This document shows, in pieces, positions 47,837 to 64,000 of a stretch of DNA of 64,000 nt; positions within the stretch are counted from its first letter, which is position 1; each line of letters begins with the position of its first letter. This stretch comes from Acidobacteriota bacterium (GTDB lineage Bacteria; Acidobacteriota; Terriglobia; Terriglobales; Acidobacteriaceae), in the NCBI GenBank assembly GCA_003225175.1, contig QIBA01000036.1, forward strand, positions 107,919 through 171,918. Reading direction: 5' to 3'. The position numbers and the translations under genes are program-made. Under the pieces are notes generated by a model. The model made no database searches. It was not told where the DNA came from and saw nothing but the letters and a program-made list of their open reading frames with translations.

Positions 47837-49525
47837 CTACGCGAGTTCTACCGCAATCTGCTTCGCATCTGAATCTATCTTTGTTATCCGGAAGCTGCGG
47901 ATTTGACCTGCAGCGAGAGCCTCTGATTGTTGGCTCCTGGTCCCGCTTGTCCCTACTCCTTTCCAACGCGCGCTCAACATGGAGGTGAGCGCCGACAGGT
48001 TAGCGCCGGTTACTGCCTGCGTTTCCTGTATTTGCCCTGTGATTGAAGGGGCTGCGCAAGTCGCGAGAACGCCTTCCCCCAACTCCACCCGCGCTTCTTT
48101 GCCCGACGCTTCAATTACGCGGCCCGTAACAGCGTCTCCCTCCTTGTGCTCCGCGATGTACTCATCCAGGCTGCTTGGCACGAGTTGCTTCATGCTCAGG
48201 CGAAGCTGGCGTTTCTCCTTGTCGAGAGCGAGCACCTGCGCCTTCACAACTTGCCCGACCTTCAGGATGTCGCGCGGATGATTGATACGCTTCTCGGCGC
48301 TGATCTCGCTGACGTGAATCATTCCTTCGAGGCCCTCTGCAACCTGGACGAATGCTCCAAAGTTCATGATGCTGGTGACTGGCCCCTCAACAGCCGTTCC
48401 CGGAATGAACTTCTGCGCAGCCTCTTCCCAGGGGTCTCCGAGAGCTTGTTTTAGACCGAGCGAGATTCGTCGTTCTGCCGGGTTGAGGCCGAGGATTACC
48501 GCCTCAACGCTATCGCCCGGCTTCACTACATCGCTTGCCTTCCTGACCTTCTTTCCCCACGACATCTCAGAGATGTGAATCAATCCTTCCACGCCGGGCT
48601 CGAGTTCCACGAATGCTCCGAAGTCCATCACACGCGTAACGACGCCTCGCACGCGCTCGCCAACTTTGTATTTGCCGGGTACAGACTCCCATGGATGCGG
48701 CTGGAGTTGCTTTATGCTGAGCGAAATGCGCCGCGGCCCAGGATCGATTTTTATGATCTTGGCTTCGACTTGCTGGCCAACTGACAACACATCAGCGGGC
48801 TTGTTCATGCGGCTCCAGGAGATTTCCCCTACGTGCAGCAGACCATCGACTCCGTCGAGATCGATGAAGGCCCCGTAATCGGCGAGGCTACGTACCTCTC
48901 CGTGCACGATGTCACCTTCGTGCATTTCGGAGTAACGCCGCTCTCGGACGATGCGCTCCTCGTCTTCGGCGACTGCACGACGGTCGACGACAACATCCTC
49001 TTCGGCAACATCGAGCTTGATGATCTTGCAGCGAATTTCCTGCTCGACCAGCTTCTCCATCTCAGCTGCATCGCGAACTCCGCTGCGCGAAGCCGGCATG
49101 AAAGCGCGCACTCCGATATCGACGCTCAAACCGCCTTTTATGAGACCAGTAACCGTTCCCGAAATGGTGGCCTTCTCGAGGAAGGCCTTTTCGAGTGAGG
49201 CCCAGTCAGTTGGCTGAATCACTTTGAACAGCGAGAGTTGGTAGTAGCCTTCTGGATCGCGTGCTTTGACGGTGACGTGGAGTTTGTCGCCGGGTTTTAC
49301 GGCCTTGCCGGTCTTCTGAAGATCAGTCAGAGACAGGATGCCTTCGGTCTTGAAGCCTATGTCGAAGAATACGGATTCTGGTGAAACAGCGACGACTGTG
49401 CCTTCCACCTGGTTGCCGGATTCACGTTTGCGCTGGTGGCTTCGCTCGTATTGCGAGAGCAATCCATCGAAGGATTCGTTCGCATCGGAATTGAATTGGG
49501 ATTCGGGAATGCTGGGATTGGACAT
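47837..49525 (-). CDS. rpsA: Ribosomal protein S1 (six S1 motifs)
   Basis: 562 residues. It binds mRNA on the small ribosomal subunit. Six S1 OB-fold repeats start near residues 41, 127, 213, 298, 385 and 471. Repeats 3-5 are the most typical (YGAFIDLDGVDGLLHVGEIS, FGAFVELEPGVEGLIHISEM, FGAFVQVAEGLEGMIHVSEI). The sixth is degenerate (KEARVELGEGVLA), followed by a short unrelated end. A terminator lies between it and rpoC, so it needs its own promoter. A second S1 copy may exist elsewhere. Confidence 0.9.
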   Translation of the reverse strand: MSNPSIPESQFNSDANESFDGLLSQYERSHQRKRESGNQVEGTVVAVSPESVFFDIGFKTEGILSLTDLQKTGKAVKPGDKLHVTVKARDPEGYYQLSLFKVIQPTDWASLEKAFLEKATISGTVTGLIKGGLSVDIGVRAFMPASRSGVRDAAEMEKLVEQEIRCKIIKLDVAEEDVVVDRRAVAEDEERIVRERRYSEMHEGDIVHGEVRSLADYGAFIDLDGVDGLLHVGEISWSRMNKPADVLSVGQQVEAKIIKIDPGPRRISLSIKQLQPHPWESVPGKYKVGERVRGVVTRVMDFGAFVELEPGVEGLIHISEMSWGKKVRKASDVVKPGDSVEAVILGLNPAERRISLGLKQALGDPWEEAAQKFIPGTAVEGPVTSIMNFGAFVQVAEGLEGMIHVSEISAEKRINHPRDILKVGQVVKAQVLALDKEKRQLRLSMKQLVPSSLDEYIAEHKEGDAVTGRVIEASGKEARVELGEGVLATCAAPSITGQIQETQAVTGANLSALTSMLSARWKGVGTSGTRSQQSEALAAGQIRSFRITKIDSDAKQIAVELA

Positions 49526-49612
49526 GACTGATTTGAAAATTTGCCTGCCATTAAAGCTTACACCGACGCAATGGCGAACGCCGCTAGCTTACACGCACGC
49601 ACAACCAGCATG

Positions 49613-49645
49613 GGTATAGAGCCAGCATGCTGCGTCTCCACTATG
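49613..49645. repeat. Degenerate palindrome of the TAGAGACGC family
   Basis: Read on the minus strand, GTGGAGACGCAGCATGCTGG then CTCTATACC matches the copy at 30270-30302 (GTAGAGACGCAGCATGCTG, then ATCTCTACC) with a few changes. It lies in the rpoC-rpsA gap. Confidence 0.55.
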
Positions 49646-49662
49646 TGCCGCGCCAAAAAGAA

Positions 49663-49686
49663 AAGCCGGGCAGGAATGCCCGGCTT
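49663..49686 (-). terminator. Intrinsic terminator of the rpoBC transcript
   Basis: AAGCCGGGCA (49663-49672) pairs perfectly with TGCCCGGCTT (49677-49686); the loop is GGAA. On the minus strand it is followed by TTTTCTTTTTGG. It is 39 bp after the rpoC stop. Confidence 0.9.
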
Positions 49687-49724
49687 CCATGTTTCGTCAT
49701 TAGCCAGCAGCAAGCAGCCAGCGG

Positions 49725-53915
<4,191 letters not shown>

Positions 53916-54018
53916 AGTGTCCTCCGTTTCGTTATGCCATTCCCAATTCAGAATGACAGAAGAACCGAGTTGTGGCACGCCAGAGCATGCCGTATGTATT
54001 TCCTAAAACTGCATTCCC

Positions 54019-54047
54019 GAGCGCCGGGCGAGGGCGCCCGGGCGCTC
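54019..54047 (-). promoter_or_regulatory. Hairpin between rpoB and rpoC
   Basis: GAGCGCC plus GGGC (54019-54029) pairs with GCCC plus GGCGCTC (54036-54047) with one bulged G. It lies directly after the rpoB stop and has no T-run, so an RNA processing or pausing site is more likely than termination. Confidence 0.5.
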
Positions 54048-54049
54048 CG

Positions 54050-58519
<4,470 letters not shown>

Positions 58520-58786
58520 GTGACTCCTAGATCTGCTGTTGAATGATCTGCGTTTCCGCAGTCACTCGGCTGGCACTACGCGATTGCCGCGAGCGTCAGC
58601 TCACCTTGAATGTTCGTATCAGTCGCCGGGGCGGGAATCGACGCAGGCAAATCTGCTTGCGTCAGATGCATCGAATTTCTTTACTCTCTCTGCCGGCCCG
58701 CCCCTCAACGCCGGCGAGAAAAAAATGATTTTGAAAACCGGGGGAATTGAGCTATATAGGAGCGGAGCAGCACAACAGACAGAAAA

Positions 58787-58820
58787 GCGCCTACGCAAGA
58801 GCAGGGCTCTGCGCAGGCGC
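58787..58820 (-). terminator. Terminator-like hairpin in the rpoB leader
   Basis: GCGCCTACGCAAGAGC (58787-58802) pairs with GCTCTGCGCAGGCGC (58806-58820) with one bulge and one mismatch; the loop is 3 nt. On the minus strand TTTTCTGTCTG follows. It is about 270 nt before the rpoB ATG, so it could act as an attenuator. Confidence 0.65.
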
Positions 58821-58992
58821 CATGGCAGCGCAAAAAAGATTGTGTTTTGTCAGTTTCCCGCGCCAGTTCTTAAGGCCTGTGTGAAGTTCGCCGCCCGCGA
58901 ACTCTATCCCAATGAGGAACGTGAGACAGCGGACCCTATGCCCGGGCTGCTCACTCCTCTGATCAAATCCGAATTCCGCCTCGAATCAATAC

Positions 58993-59023
58993 ATTATAGC
59001 TGACACTACCCACTGCTTGGCAA
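58993..59023 (-). promoter_or_regulatory. Candidate promoter upstream of rpoB
   Basis: On the minus strand, TTGCCA (59023-59018) and a perfect TATAAT (58998-58993) are separated by 19 bp, slightly long. It lies about 475 bp before the rpoB start. Confidence 0.45.
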
Positions 59024-59072
59024 GTGTGGGCATAAACGTGCTTAAGTTGTGATAGAAATCGAGGGGAAACGC

Positions 59073-59102
59073 GGCGAAGGCGGAACTTTCATCGCCTTCG
59101 CC
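59073..59102 (-). terminator. Hairpin after rplL
   Basis: GGCGAAGGCG (59073-59082) pairs perfectly with CGCCTTCGCC (59093-59102); the loop is 10 nt. A short GTTTCCCC stretch follows on the minus strand, so termination is probably partial, as at the classical rplL-rpoB attenuator. Confidence 0.6.
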
Positions 59103-59192
59103 CAATGAGTCTAGCAATACTGATGCTCCAGCCTGCACCTTCGATTCAAGGCGCCTCTGGGACATCAGTTTTGCGACGATCCGGTGCGATTC

Positions 59193-59579
59193 CTACTTAA
59201 CTTCAACTGTAGCGCCAGCTTCCGTGAACTTCTTTTTGATGTTCTCGGCTTCTTCCTTGTTGACGCCTTCCTTAATGGGCTTCGGGGCGCCGTCAACCAG
59301 GTCCTTCGCCTCTTTCAGGCCCAGGCTGGTGACTTCGCGTACAGCCTTGATCACATTGATTTTATTGGCGCCAACACCGGTGAGAACGACGGTGAATTCT
59401 GTCTTCTCTTCGGGAGCCGCCGCAGCCGCGGCCGCTCCGGCACCGCCACCGGCTACCATAACTGGAGCAGCAGCCGCGGCCGATACGCCGAGGCGAGCTT
59501 CCAGTTTTTTAACGAGCGCCGCCGCATCGAGCAGCGACAACCCAACAATCTGATCTTCCAATGCTTGAATATCCGCCAT
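59193..59579 (-). CDS. rplL: Ribosomal protein L7/L12
   Basis: 128 residues from ATG 59579; the open frame upstream to 59729 is intergenic repeat and not coding. The N-terminal dimer domain ([20 protein letters not shown]) is followed by an Ala/Gly hinge ([20 protein letters not shown]) and the factor-binding C-terminal domain ([34 protein letters not shown]). It recruits translation GTPases. Confidence 0.97.
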   Translation of the reverse strand: MADIQALEDQIVGLSLLDAAALVKKLEARLGVSAAAAAPVMVAGGGAGAAAAAAAPEEKTEFTVVLTGVGANKINVIKAVREVTSLGLKEAKDLVDGAPKPIKEGVNKEEAENIKKKFTEAGATVEVK

Positions 59580-59616
59580 TTTCAATCTCCTCGAATTCCT
59601 AAAACTGTCCTTAAAT

Positions 59617-59855
59617 CGGATGATCGGGTCATCGGGTGATCGGGCGAAGCGACACCGCTCCGAGCACCGCGCGACTAGTCTCCCGTTACTGCTGCTCGTC
59701 GGCTCTCGCCGAGGAGTTGCCAACCGCATTCAGGTTTCCGGTATGCCCCAGACTGAGCATTCCTGAATCCGATGGCGAAATTCTCATTTCTGCACGAAAG
59801 GCAATGGCCGGCGAAGCTACTTCAGCCGATCACCGACGGCCCGATCGCCCGATTG
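59617..59855. repeat. Intergenic hairpin with tandem-unit arms (GATCGGGTG units)
   Basis: The left arm 59617-59650 (GGATGATCGGGTCATCGGGT, then GATCGGGCGAAG) and the inverted right arm 59820-59855 (CCGATCACCGACGGCCCGAT, then CGCCCGATTG) lie ~170 bp apart in the rplJ-rplL gap, which is unusually long at 286 bp. The unit is the same as at 38592 and 61856. Confidence 0.55.
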
Positions 59856-59865
59856 CGGGAAACCG

Positions 59866-60396
59866 TTATTCGGCAAACTTGTTTTCCATCACGCCCTGAT
59901 TCACGACGACAGCCAGATCGCGACCAACGGCACTCAATGTCGTGACCAGACGCTGAGCTGGAGCGCTGATGAGGAAGAGCAGCTTTGAGTAAAGCTCCTC
60001 TTTGCCCGGCATGCTTGCGAGCGCTTTGACCTCGTTGATCGAGATCACTTTGCCTTCAATGACGCCCAGCTTAAAGCTGAACTCCGGATTGTCGCTCACA
60101 TACTTCGTGAGGGCCTTGGCCAAGGCCACCGGATCACCCCTCGTGTAGGCGATCGATGTAACACCCTTCACGCTCTTGAGGGCCTCTTCAACGGCAGTGC
60201 CTTGCGCAGCGCGACGTGCCAACGTGTTCTTCACGACGTGGTACCTGCCGCCGGCGATGCGCACAGTCTTACGCAGCTCGAAATCCTGCGCCACGGTGAG
60301 CTTTCCAAAGGTACCGACAATCATGCTGTTGACCTGCTTCAGGTCGGCAGCCAGCTTCTCAACTTGTTCTGACTTCTTCGCTCTTGTAACAGCCAT
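59866..60396 (-). CDS. rplJ: Ribosomal protein L10
   Basis: 176 residues. It anchors L7/L12 dimers to 23S rRNA. The N-terminal part MAVTRAKKSEQVEKLAADLK and RYHVVKNTLARRAAQGT are the family's RNA-binding features; the C-terminal helix (APAQRLVTTLSAVGRDLAVV) binds L12. Standard length and position between L1 and L12. Confidence 0.96.
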   Translation of the reverse strand: MAVTRAKKSEQVEKLAADLKQVNSMIVGTFGKLTVAQDFELRKTVRIAGGRYHVVKNTLARRAAQGTAVEEALKSVKGVTSIAYTRGDPVALAKALTKYVSDNPEFSFKLGVIEGKVISINEVKALASMPGKEELYSKLLFLISAPAQRLVTTLSAVGRDLAVVVNQGVMENKFAE

Positions 60397-60429
60397 CGTT
60401 CAAATCCTTAAGTCCCCCAATCGAACTCG

Positions 60430-60507
60430 ATGATGGGGTGATTTTGCGATTGGTCGATTTGGTGATTTTCCATCGCAAAATCGCGAAATCACCAAATCAC
60501 AAAATTC
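60430..60507. repeat. Intergenic hairpin with tandem-unit arms (GATTTGGTG units)
   Basis: In the rplA-rplJ gap GATTTTGCGAT (60440-60450) pairs perfectly with ATCGCAAAATC (60472-60482). The next unit GATTTGGTGATTT pairs perfectly with AAATCACCAAATC (60486-60498). The two pairings cross, so alternative folds are possible. Confidence 0.6.
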
Positions 60508-61215
60508 TTATGCCTTTGCGGCAGCCTCAAGGGGAGCGGAATCAATCGAGATTCCAGGGCCCATGGTTGAGGACAGCGTCACGCCTTTGATGTACTTCCC
60601 TTTCGCCGCAGCCGGTTTTGCACGAATCACACTCGATATCACTGTGCTGGCGTTTTCGATCAGCTTCTTTGGTTCAAAGCTGATCTTTCCCACCGGAACG
60701 TGAATCAGCGCAGTCTTATCCGTGCGAAACTCGACTTTACCAGCCTTGATTTCCTTTACGGCAGCAGCAACATCGAACGTGACGGTTCCCGTTTTGGGAT
60801 TAGGCATCAGGCCACGCGGGCCGAGCACTTTTCCCAGGCGTCCGACGGACTTCATCGTGTCCGGAGTCGCGATCACCGCGTCGAAGTCAGTCCAGTTCTC
60901 TTTCTGGATCTTCTCGACCATATCTTCGCCGCCGACAATGTCCGCACCTGCGGCTTCGGCCTCGCGCTGCTTTTCGCCAGTAGCAATGACCAGCACCTTC
61001 TTCGACTTGCCGAGTCCGTGAGGGAGCACGACGGTTCCACGGACCATCTGATCCGCGTGCTTGGGATCGACGCCCAGACGGAGAGTCACTTCGACAGTCT
61101 CGTCGAACTTCGCGAATTTAACCTTTTGGAGGAGAGGCACTGCTTCGTCGAGCTTGTAAGGACGGGACTCGACGGCCGCGCGGGCCTTAGTGATGTTCTT
61201 TCCTGCTTTTCTCAT
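60508..61215 (-). CDS. rplA: Ribosomal protein L1
   Basis: 235 residues from ATG 61215 (AGGA just upstream); seven extra in-frame codons before it are not needed. Family segments: [39 protein letters not shown], the conserved [19 protein letters not shown], and [20 protein letters not shown]. It binds 23S rRNA at the L1 stalk and in many bacteria represses its own operon. Confidence 0.97.
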   Translation of the reverse strand: MRKAGKNITKARAAVESRPYKLDEAVPLLQKVKFAKFDETVEVTLRLGVDPKHADQMVRGTVVLPHGLGKSKKVLVIATGEKQREAEAAGADIVGGEDMVEKIQKENWTDFDAVIATPDTMKSVGRLGKVLGPRGLMPNPKTGTVTFDVAAAVKEIKAGKVEFRTDKTALIHVPVGKISFEPKKLIENASTVISSVIRAKPAAAKGKYIKGVTLSSTMGPGISIDSAPLEAAAKA

Positions 61216-61299
61216 TTGTCCTGTCTCCCACCGCACATGCGCTGTTCTGCATGACCGTAGTGTTTGCGACGAGTAGCCGCGTGCGCAGCTACCAAGCTT

Positions 61300-61737
61300 C
61301 TATGCTACCACTTCTATGCCCATGGAACGGGCGGTGCCCTTAATGGTCTTGATTGCCGAGTCAAGACTTGCGGCGTTTAGATCGGGCATCTTCTGCTTGG
61401 CGATATCGGAAACTTGCTTCTCGGTGACCTTGCCAACCTTGTCTTTATTCGGAGAGCCCGACCCCTTCGCCACGGCCGCGGCTCGCTTCAGCAGCACCGA
61501 AGCTGGCGGTGTCTTCGTGATAAACGTAAATGAGCGGTCCGTGTAAACCGTTATGACTACGGGGATGATCAGACCTTCCTGGTCCTTGCCGCTGGTCTTT
61601 GCATTGAACTGCTTGCAGAACTCCATAATGTTGATCTGCGCCTGACCGAGCGCCGGGCCTACGGGCGGAGCCGGAGTAGCCTTGCCCGCGGCAATCTGGA
61701 GTTTTACTTGTGTTTGTACTTTTTTCGGCGGTGCCAT
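61300..61737 (-). CDS. rplK: Ribosomal protein L11
   Basis: 145 residues. Seen: [38 protein letters not shown] and [13 protein letters not shown], standard for L11 at the GTPase centre. It is 84 bp from rplA and transcribed with it. Confidence 0.97.
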   Translation of the reverse strand: MAPPKKVQTQVKLQIAAGKATPAPPVGPALGQAQINIMEFCKQFNAKTSGKDQEGLIIPVVITVYTDRSFTFITKTPPASVLLKRAAAVAKGSGSPNKDKVGKVTEKQVSDIAKQKMPDLNAASLDSAIKTIKGTARSMGIEVVA

Positions 61738-61806
61738 TGTTCAATTTCTCGCTTCTTCGGATTTCTCGTTATGCAACTCTTCCGGATTTCGAACTAATTC
61801 TCGTAT

Positions 61807-61898
61807 ATCGCGGGATTGCGTGATCGCGTCATTGAATGAGTAAAAGCGTTAAGCTTCTTACTTCACCCGAGCACCCGATGGCCCGATCACCCGATTGC
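61807..61898. repeat. Intergenic hairpin with tandem-unit arms (GATTGCGTG / CACCCGAT units)
   Basis: The left units 61807-61842 (TCGCGGGATTGCGTGATCGC, then GTCATTGAATGAG) face inverted units 61856-61898 (CACCCGAGCACCCGATGGCC, then CGATCACCCGATTGC). It fills the nusG-rplK gap. Confidence 0.5.
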
Positions 61899-62551
61899 TA
61901 CGCCACTTTCTCTACCTGTCCAAACTCCAGTTCTACTGGTGTAGCACGGCCGAAGATTGTGACCATGATCTTCAGCGTCTCGCGATCCTCATTCACCTCA
62001 TCCACGACACCATTGAAGTTCGCAAATGGACCATCGGTAATACGAACTGATTCGTTCTTCTCGAATTTGACCTTTAGCCTGGGTTTGTCTTTTCCGATAT
62101 TTACTCGATAGACGATCTGGTTAACTTCTTCTTCGGAGAGCGGTGTCGGATCGTTCGCTGTTCCAACAAATCCTGTAACTTTCGGAGTGGACTTCACGAC
62201 TTGCCAAACGTGATCACCCTCGCCACCCGTGCCACCAGCTCTGAATCCCGTGAGGTCCATCTCAACCAGCACATAGCCGGGATAGAACATGCGTTCACTG
62301 GTGTACTTCTTCCCGTTTCGGACTTCCGTGACAGCCTCAGTAGGGATCAGCACGCGGCCAATCTTCTCTTGCAATCCAAACGCCTGAATGCGCGATTCGA
62401 GCGACTCTTTCACTTTGCGCTCAAAGCCGGAATAGGCGTGGATGATGTACCACTTCATGTTGGGATTGCGGGGCTGTTCAGACGCCTGCACGCCCTCAGC
62501 GGGTGGTGGCGCTTGCATCGTTGCGTCGCTCTTGGTTTCTTCTGCCATCAT
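61898..62551 (-). CDS. nusG: Transcription antitermination factor NusG
   Basis: 217 residues. The ATG at 62551 (an adjacent ATG at 62548 is possible) has GGAGG ~12 nt upstream. A ~30-residue acidic, Pro-rich N-terminal extension precedes the NGN domain (MKWYIIHAYSGFERKVKESL, RMFYPGYVLVEMDL). The KOW domain near the end contains DGPFANFNGVVDEV and KIMVTIFGRATPVELEF. It links RNA polymerase to the ribosome and Rho. Confidence 0.96.
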   Translation of the reverse strand: MMAEETKSDATMQAPPPAEGVQASEQPRNPNMKWYIIHAYSGFERKVKESLESRIQAFGLQEKIGRVLIPTEAVTEVRNGKKYTSERMFYPGYVLVEMDLTGFRAGGTGGEGDHVWQVVKSTPKVTGFVGTANDPTPLSEEEVNQIVYRVNIGKDKPRLKVKFEKNESVRITDGPFANFNGVVDEVNEDRETLKIMVTIFGRATPVELEFGQVEKVA

Positions 62552-62591
62552 AATTCCAGCCGATCCTCCGGCCCGCACCTCTACGTTATTC

Positions 62592-62864
62592 CTAGCGGAC
62601 GAGCTTCAACAGGTGGCTCAGCCCGAACTCGATCACCTTATCGACCACTTCAAAATAAGCGGCAAAGACGAAGACAGTAATAATGACCACTGTGGTCGTC
62701 GCCTGAACTTCCTTGCGTCCGGGGTAGTTGACCTTCTTCATCTCGGCGCGGACGTCGTCGAGGAACTCTTTGGTGCGATCAGGCCAGGCCTTTAGCCGCT
62801 GGCCAAGATTGTCGTCGTCCGCCACCGTTGTGGCTTTCACTCGCTTAATTTCCGTACTACCCAC
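62592..62864 (-). CDS. secE: Preprotein translocase subunit SecE
   Basis: 90 residues, GTG start at 62864. The conserved amphipathic segment FLDDVRAEMKKVNYPGRKEV precedes one membrane helix (TTVVIITVFVFAAYFEVVDK). It stabilises SecY in the translocon. It is next to nusG, 40 bp away, as in most bacteria. Confidence 0.95.
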   Translation of the reverse strand: MGSTEIKRVKATTVADDDNLGQRLKAWPDRTKEFLDDVRAEMKKVNYPGRKEVQATTTVVIITVFVFAAYFEVVDKVIEFGLSHLLKLVR

Positions 62865-62902
62865 GTGATACCTGCTTCCTTCTTCGCGCTACAACAAATC
62901 TC

Positions 62903-62978
62903 TGGCAGGGGCGGAGGGATTCGAACCCCCAAGTCCGGTTTTGGAGACCGGCAGTTTAACCGTTGAGCTTACGCCCCT
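62903..62978 (-). tRNA. tRNA-Trp (anticodon CCA)
   Basis: 76 nt with CCA encoded. The acceptor stem AGGGGCG (62978-62972) pairs with CGCCCCT (62913-62907). Anticodon loop CTCCAAA within stem CCGGT/ACCGG; T-arm GGGGGTTCGAATCCCTCC. It lies between rpmG and secE, its common place in bacteria. Confidence 0.95.
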
Positions 62979-62986
62979 ACAAAACC

Positions 62987-63070
62987 GGCTCTCGGCTTTC
63001 AGCTCTCGGCTGTCCGGCGTAACACCATTCTGTCACATTGGCCGAATACTGAGCGCCGACTGCCGAATGC
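62987..63070. repeat. Intergenic hairpin with tandem-unit arms (CTCGGCTNT units)
   Basis: Left units 62987-63018 (GGCTCTCGGCTTTCAGCTCT, then CGGCTGTCCGGC) face inverted units 63040-63070 (GGCCGAATACTGAGCGCCGA, then CTGCCGAATGC). It lies in the rpmG-tRNA gap. Confidence 0.5.
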
Positions 63071-63220
63071 CTACTTCGTCTCTTTATGCGACGTGTGCTT
63101 GCGGCAGAACTTGCAGAACTTGTTCATCTCGATGCGACCCGTTGTCGTCTTCTTGTTTTTGGTTGTCGAATAGTTACGGTTCTTACAATCACTGCACTGC
63201 AGAGTAATGATTTCTCTCAT
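63071..63220 (-). CDS. rpmG: Ribosomal protein L33
   Basis: 49 residues. [20 protein letters not shown], then [19 protein letters not shown]. Four Cys (CSDC and CKFC) make this the zinc-binding form of L33. It is 5 bp after the stop of the 110-residue gene. Confidence 0.95.
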   Translation of the reverse strand: MREIITLQCSDCKNRNYSTTKNKKTTTGRIEMNKFCKFCRKHTSHKETK

Positions 63221-63225
63221 GATCC

Positions 63226-63558
63226 TTATTTCACATTCTCCAACTCTTGCGGAGTTGGCATTAATTCCTGCACATCAAATCCGCGGGACGAGAAGATCAG
63301 CGCAAACAACATCTTGAGCCGCCGCGAATCCTCAATGCGTCGGCCATCTTCGAAAACCAGCTTCCGGACCTCCTCACCCTGATCGGTCCGGAGGGCAAAT
63401 AGAGCTAATTCGGCCTGATCTTCCTTCCGCGACTCCCAACCAACAAACCTCGCCAGGTATTCGTCGGTGCCACAGGCGACCTTCATGTCATACAAATTTG
63501 TCTGCAGCCTCGAAAGATCGAACGCCGAGAAGTTCTGTTGCTTGAGAACTCTTGCCAC
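63226..63558 (-). CDS. Conserved-looking protein of unknown function between tuf and rpmG
   Basis: 110 residues, 13 bp after tuf and 5 bp before rpmG, so clearly in the operon. The composition is normal and soluble ([48 protein letters not shown]). No domain is recognised. Its place suggests a link to translation or to elongation factor Tu, but nothing in the sequence shows it. Confidence 0.75.
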   Translation of the reverse strand: MARVLKQQNFSAFDLSRLQTNLYDMKVACGTDEYLARFVGWESRKEDQAELALFALRTDQGEEVRKLVFEDGRRIEDSRRLKMLFALIFSSRGFDVQELMPTPQELENVK

Positions 63559-63571
63559 AATTTCCTCCCGA

Positions 63572-64000
63572 CTAAGCCAGGATTTCGCTAATCGTTCCCG
63601 CGCCTACCGTGCGTCCACCTTCGCGGATGGCGAAGCGCAACCCCTTTTCCATAGCTACTGGCGTAATCAGCTCGATGGTCAGCGCTACGTTGTCTCCAGG
63701 CATGACCATTTCTGTGCCGGCCGGCAGCTCGGCGACTCCCGTCACGTCCGTCGTTCGGAAGTAGAACTGCGGACGATAGCCTTTGAAGAACGGCGTATGA
63801 CGTCCACCTTCTTCCTTCGTCAGCACATAGATCTCGGCCTTAAACTTGGTATGCGGCGTAATCGATCCTGTCTTGGCCAGCACCATGCCGCGCTCCACGT
63901 CTTCCTTCGCGATACCGCGCAGCAGCAGTCCAGCGTTGTCTCCAGCCAGACCTTCATCCAGCTGCTTCTTGAACATCTCGACGCCGGTTACCACCGTCTT
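63572..64000 (-). CDS. tuf: Elongation factor Tu, C-terminal part (5' end outside window)
   Basis: The frame is open past the window edge; ~143 C-terminal residues are seen. Domains 2-3 of EF-Tu: [60 protein letters not shown] and [19 protein letters not shown]. It delivers aminoacyl-tRNA to the ribosome. It opens the operon with rpmG, secE and nusG. Confidence 0.97.
   Translation of the reverse strand, partial: KTVVTGVEMFKKQLDEGLAGDNAGLLLRGIAKEDVERGMVLAKTGSITPHTKFKAEIYVLTKEEGGRHTPFFKGYRPQFYFRTTDVTGVAELPAGTEMVMPGDNVALTIELITPVAMEKGLRFAIREGGRTVGAGTISEILA

Larger units (their letters stand above)
58520..59192 (-). promoter_or_regulatory. rplL-rpoB spacer: structured rpoB leader
   Basis: No gene is credible in this 673-bp gap. 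In transcription order it holds a hairpin after rplL (59102-59073), a candidate promoter (59023-58993), a terminator-like hairpin (58820-58787) and a further stem GACGCAGGCA/TGCTTGCGTC (58640-58663). Together they suggest attenuated read-through from the ribosomal genes plus a separate rpoB promoter. Confidence 0.6.

Noticed and set aside
58539..59003. 154-codon plus-strand frame in the rpoB leader
   Set aside because: No ribosome-binding site or family, and it crosses the leader hairpins and promoter.
59580..59729. 50-codon extension of rplL
   Set aside because: The sequence is intergenic repeat; L7/L12 starts at [12 protein letters not shown].
59617..61898. Possible CRISPR array from the short repeats in ribosomal-gene gaps
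   Set aside because: Units are 8-9 nt, degenerate and inverted with no unique spacers; no cas genes.

Overview
The window looks like a piece of an Acidobacteriota chromosome (Terriglobia/Koribacter-like). This rests on moderately high GC, many GTG/TTG starts, two large Pkn-type Ser/Thr kinases with membrane tails, Pro/Ala-rich response regulators, a paired amidohydrolase locus, and an RpoB with an eight-cysteine insertion. I could not check the assignment against a database. There is no rRNA, phage, insertion sequence or CRISPR array. It reads as ordinary chromosome with one compact accessory cluster.

Layout. 1-331: end of a membrane protein gene. 378-11166 (minus): dtd, an ABHD18-like hydrolase, a helix-hairpin-helix protein, a long response regulator, a small membrane protein, a zinc-ribbon Ser/Thr kinase and valS. 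11337-14356 (plus): two coupled exported amidohydrolase-family genes, the second without the metal ligands. 14583-16540: two acyl carrier protein genes flanking a decayed third copy, then fabF. 16649-19598: the most notable region, a probable RiPP (ribosomally made, modified peptide) locus. It has an EgtD-like methyltransferase reading away from a 46-residue precursor with three copies of EVAPT(S/C)H, followed by a DUF692/MNIO-type iron oxidase and a likely partner protein. 19691-30264: superoxide dismutase, CCA-adding enzyme, tsaD, two membrane proteins, a tiny exported Cys peptide, gyrB and cysS. 30306-33952 (minus): a PEGA-domain kinase with an FHA-GAF adenylate cyclase. 34238-44749: purA-lpxI, a frameshifted exported protein, mutM, ROK kinase, CPBP protease, MacB-like permease, CBS/YtxH pair and a DedA protein. 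44814-49525 (minus): rpsA-moeA-moaC-response regulator-moaB. 49725-64000 (minus): the classic tuf-rpmG-tRNA-Trp-secE-nusG-rplK-rplA-rplJ-rplL-rpoB-rpoC block.

Two families of non-coding structure recur. One is a palindrome built on TAGAGACGC/GCGTCTCTA (four sites). The other is a set of intergenic hairpins whose arms are short degenerate tandem repeats; the unit differs at each site while the architecture is kept. Start codons were re-assigned for several genes from ribosome-binding sites and family alignment (valS, the 8517 regulator, the first amidohydrolase, rpoC, rplA, rplL, nusG). All functional calls come from reading sequence by eye.
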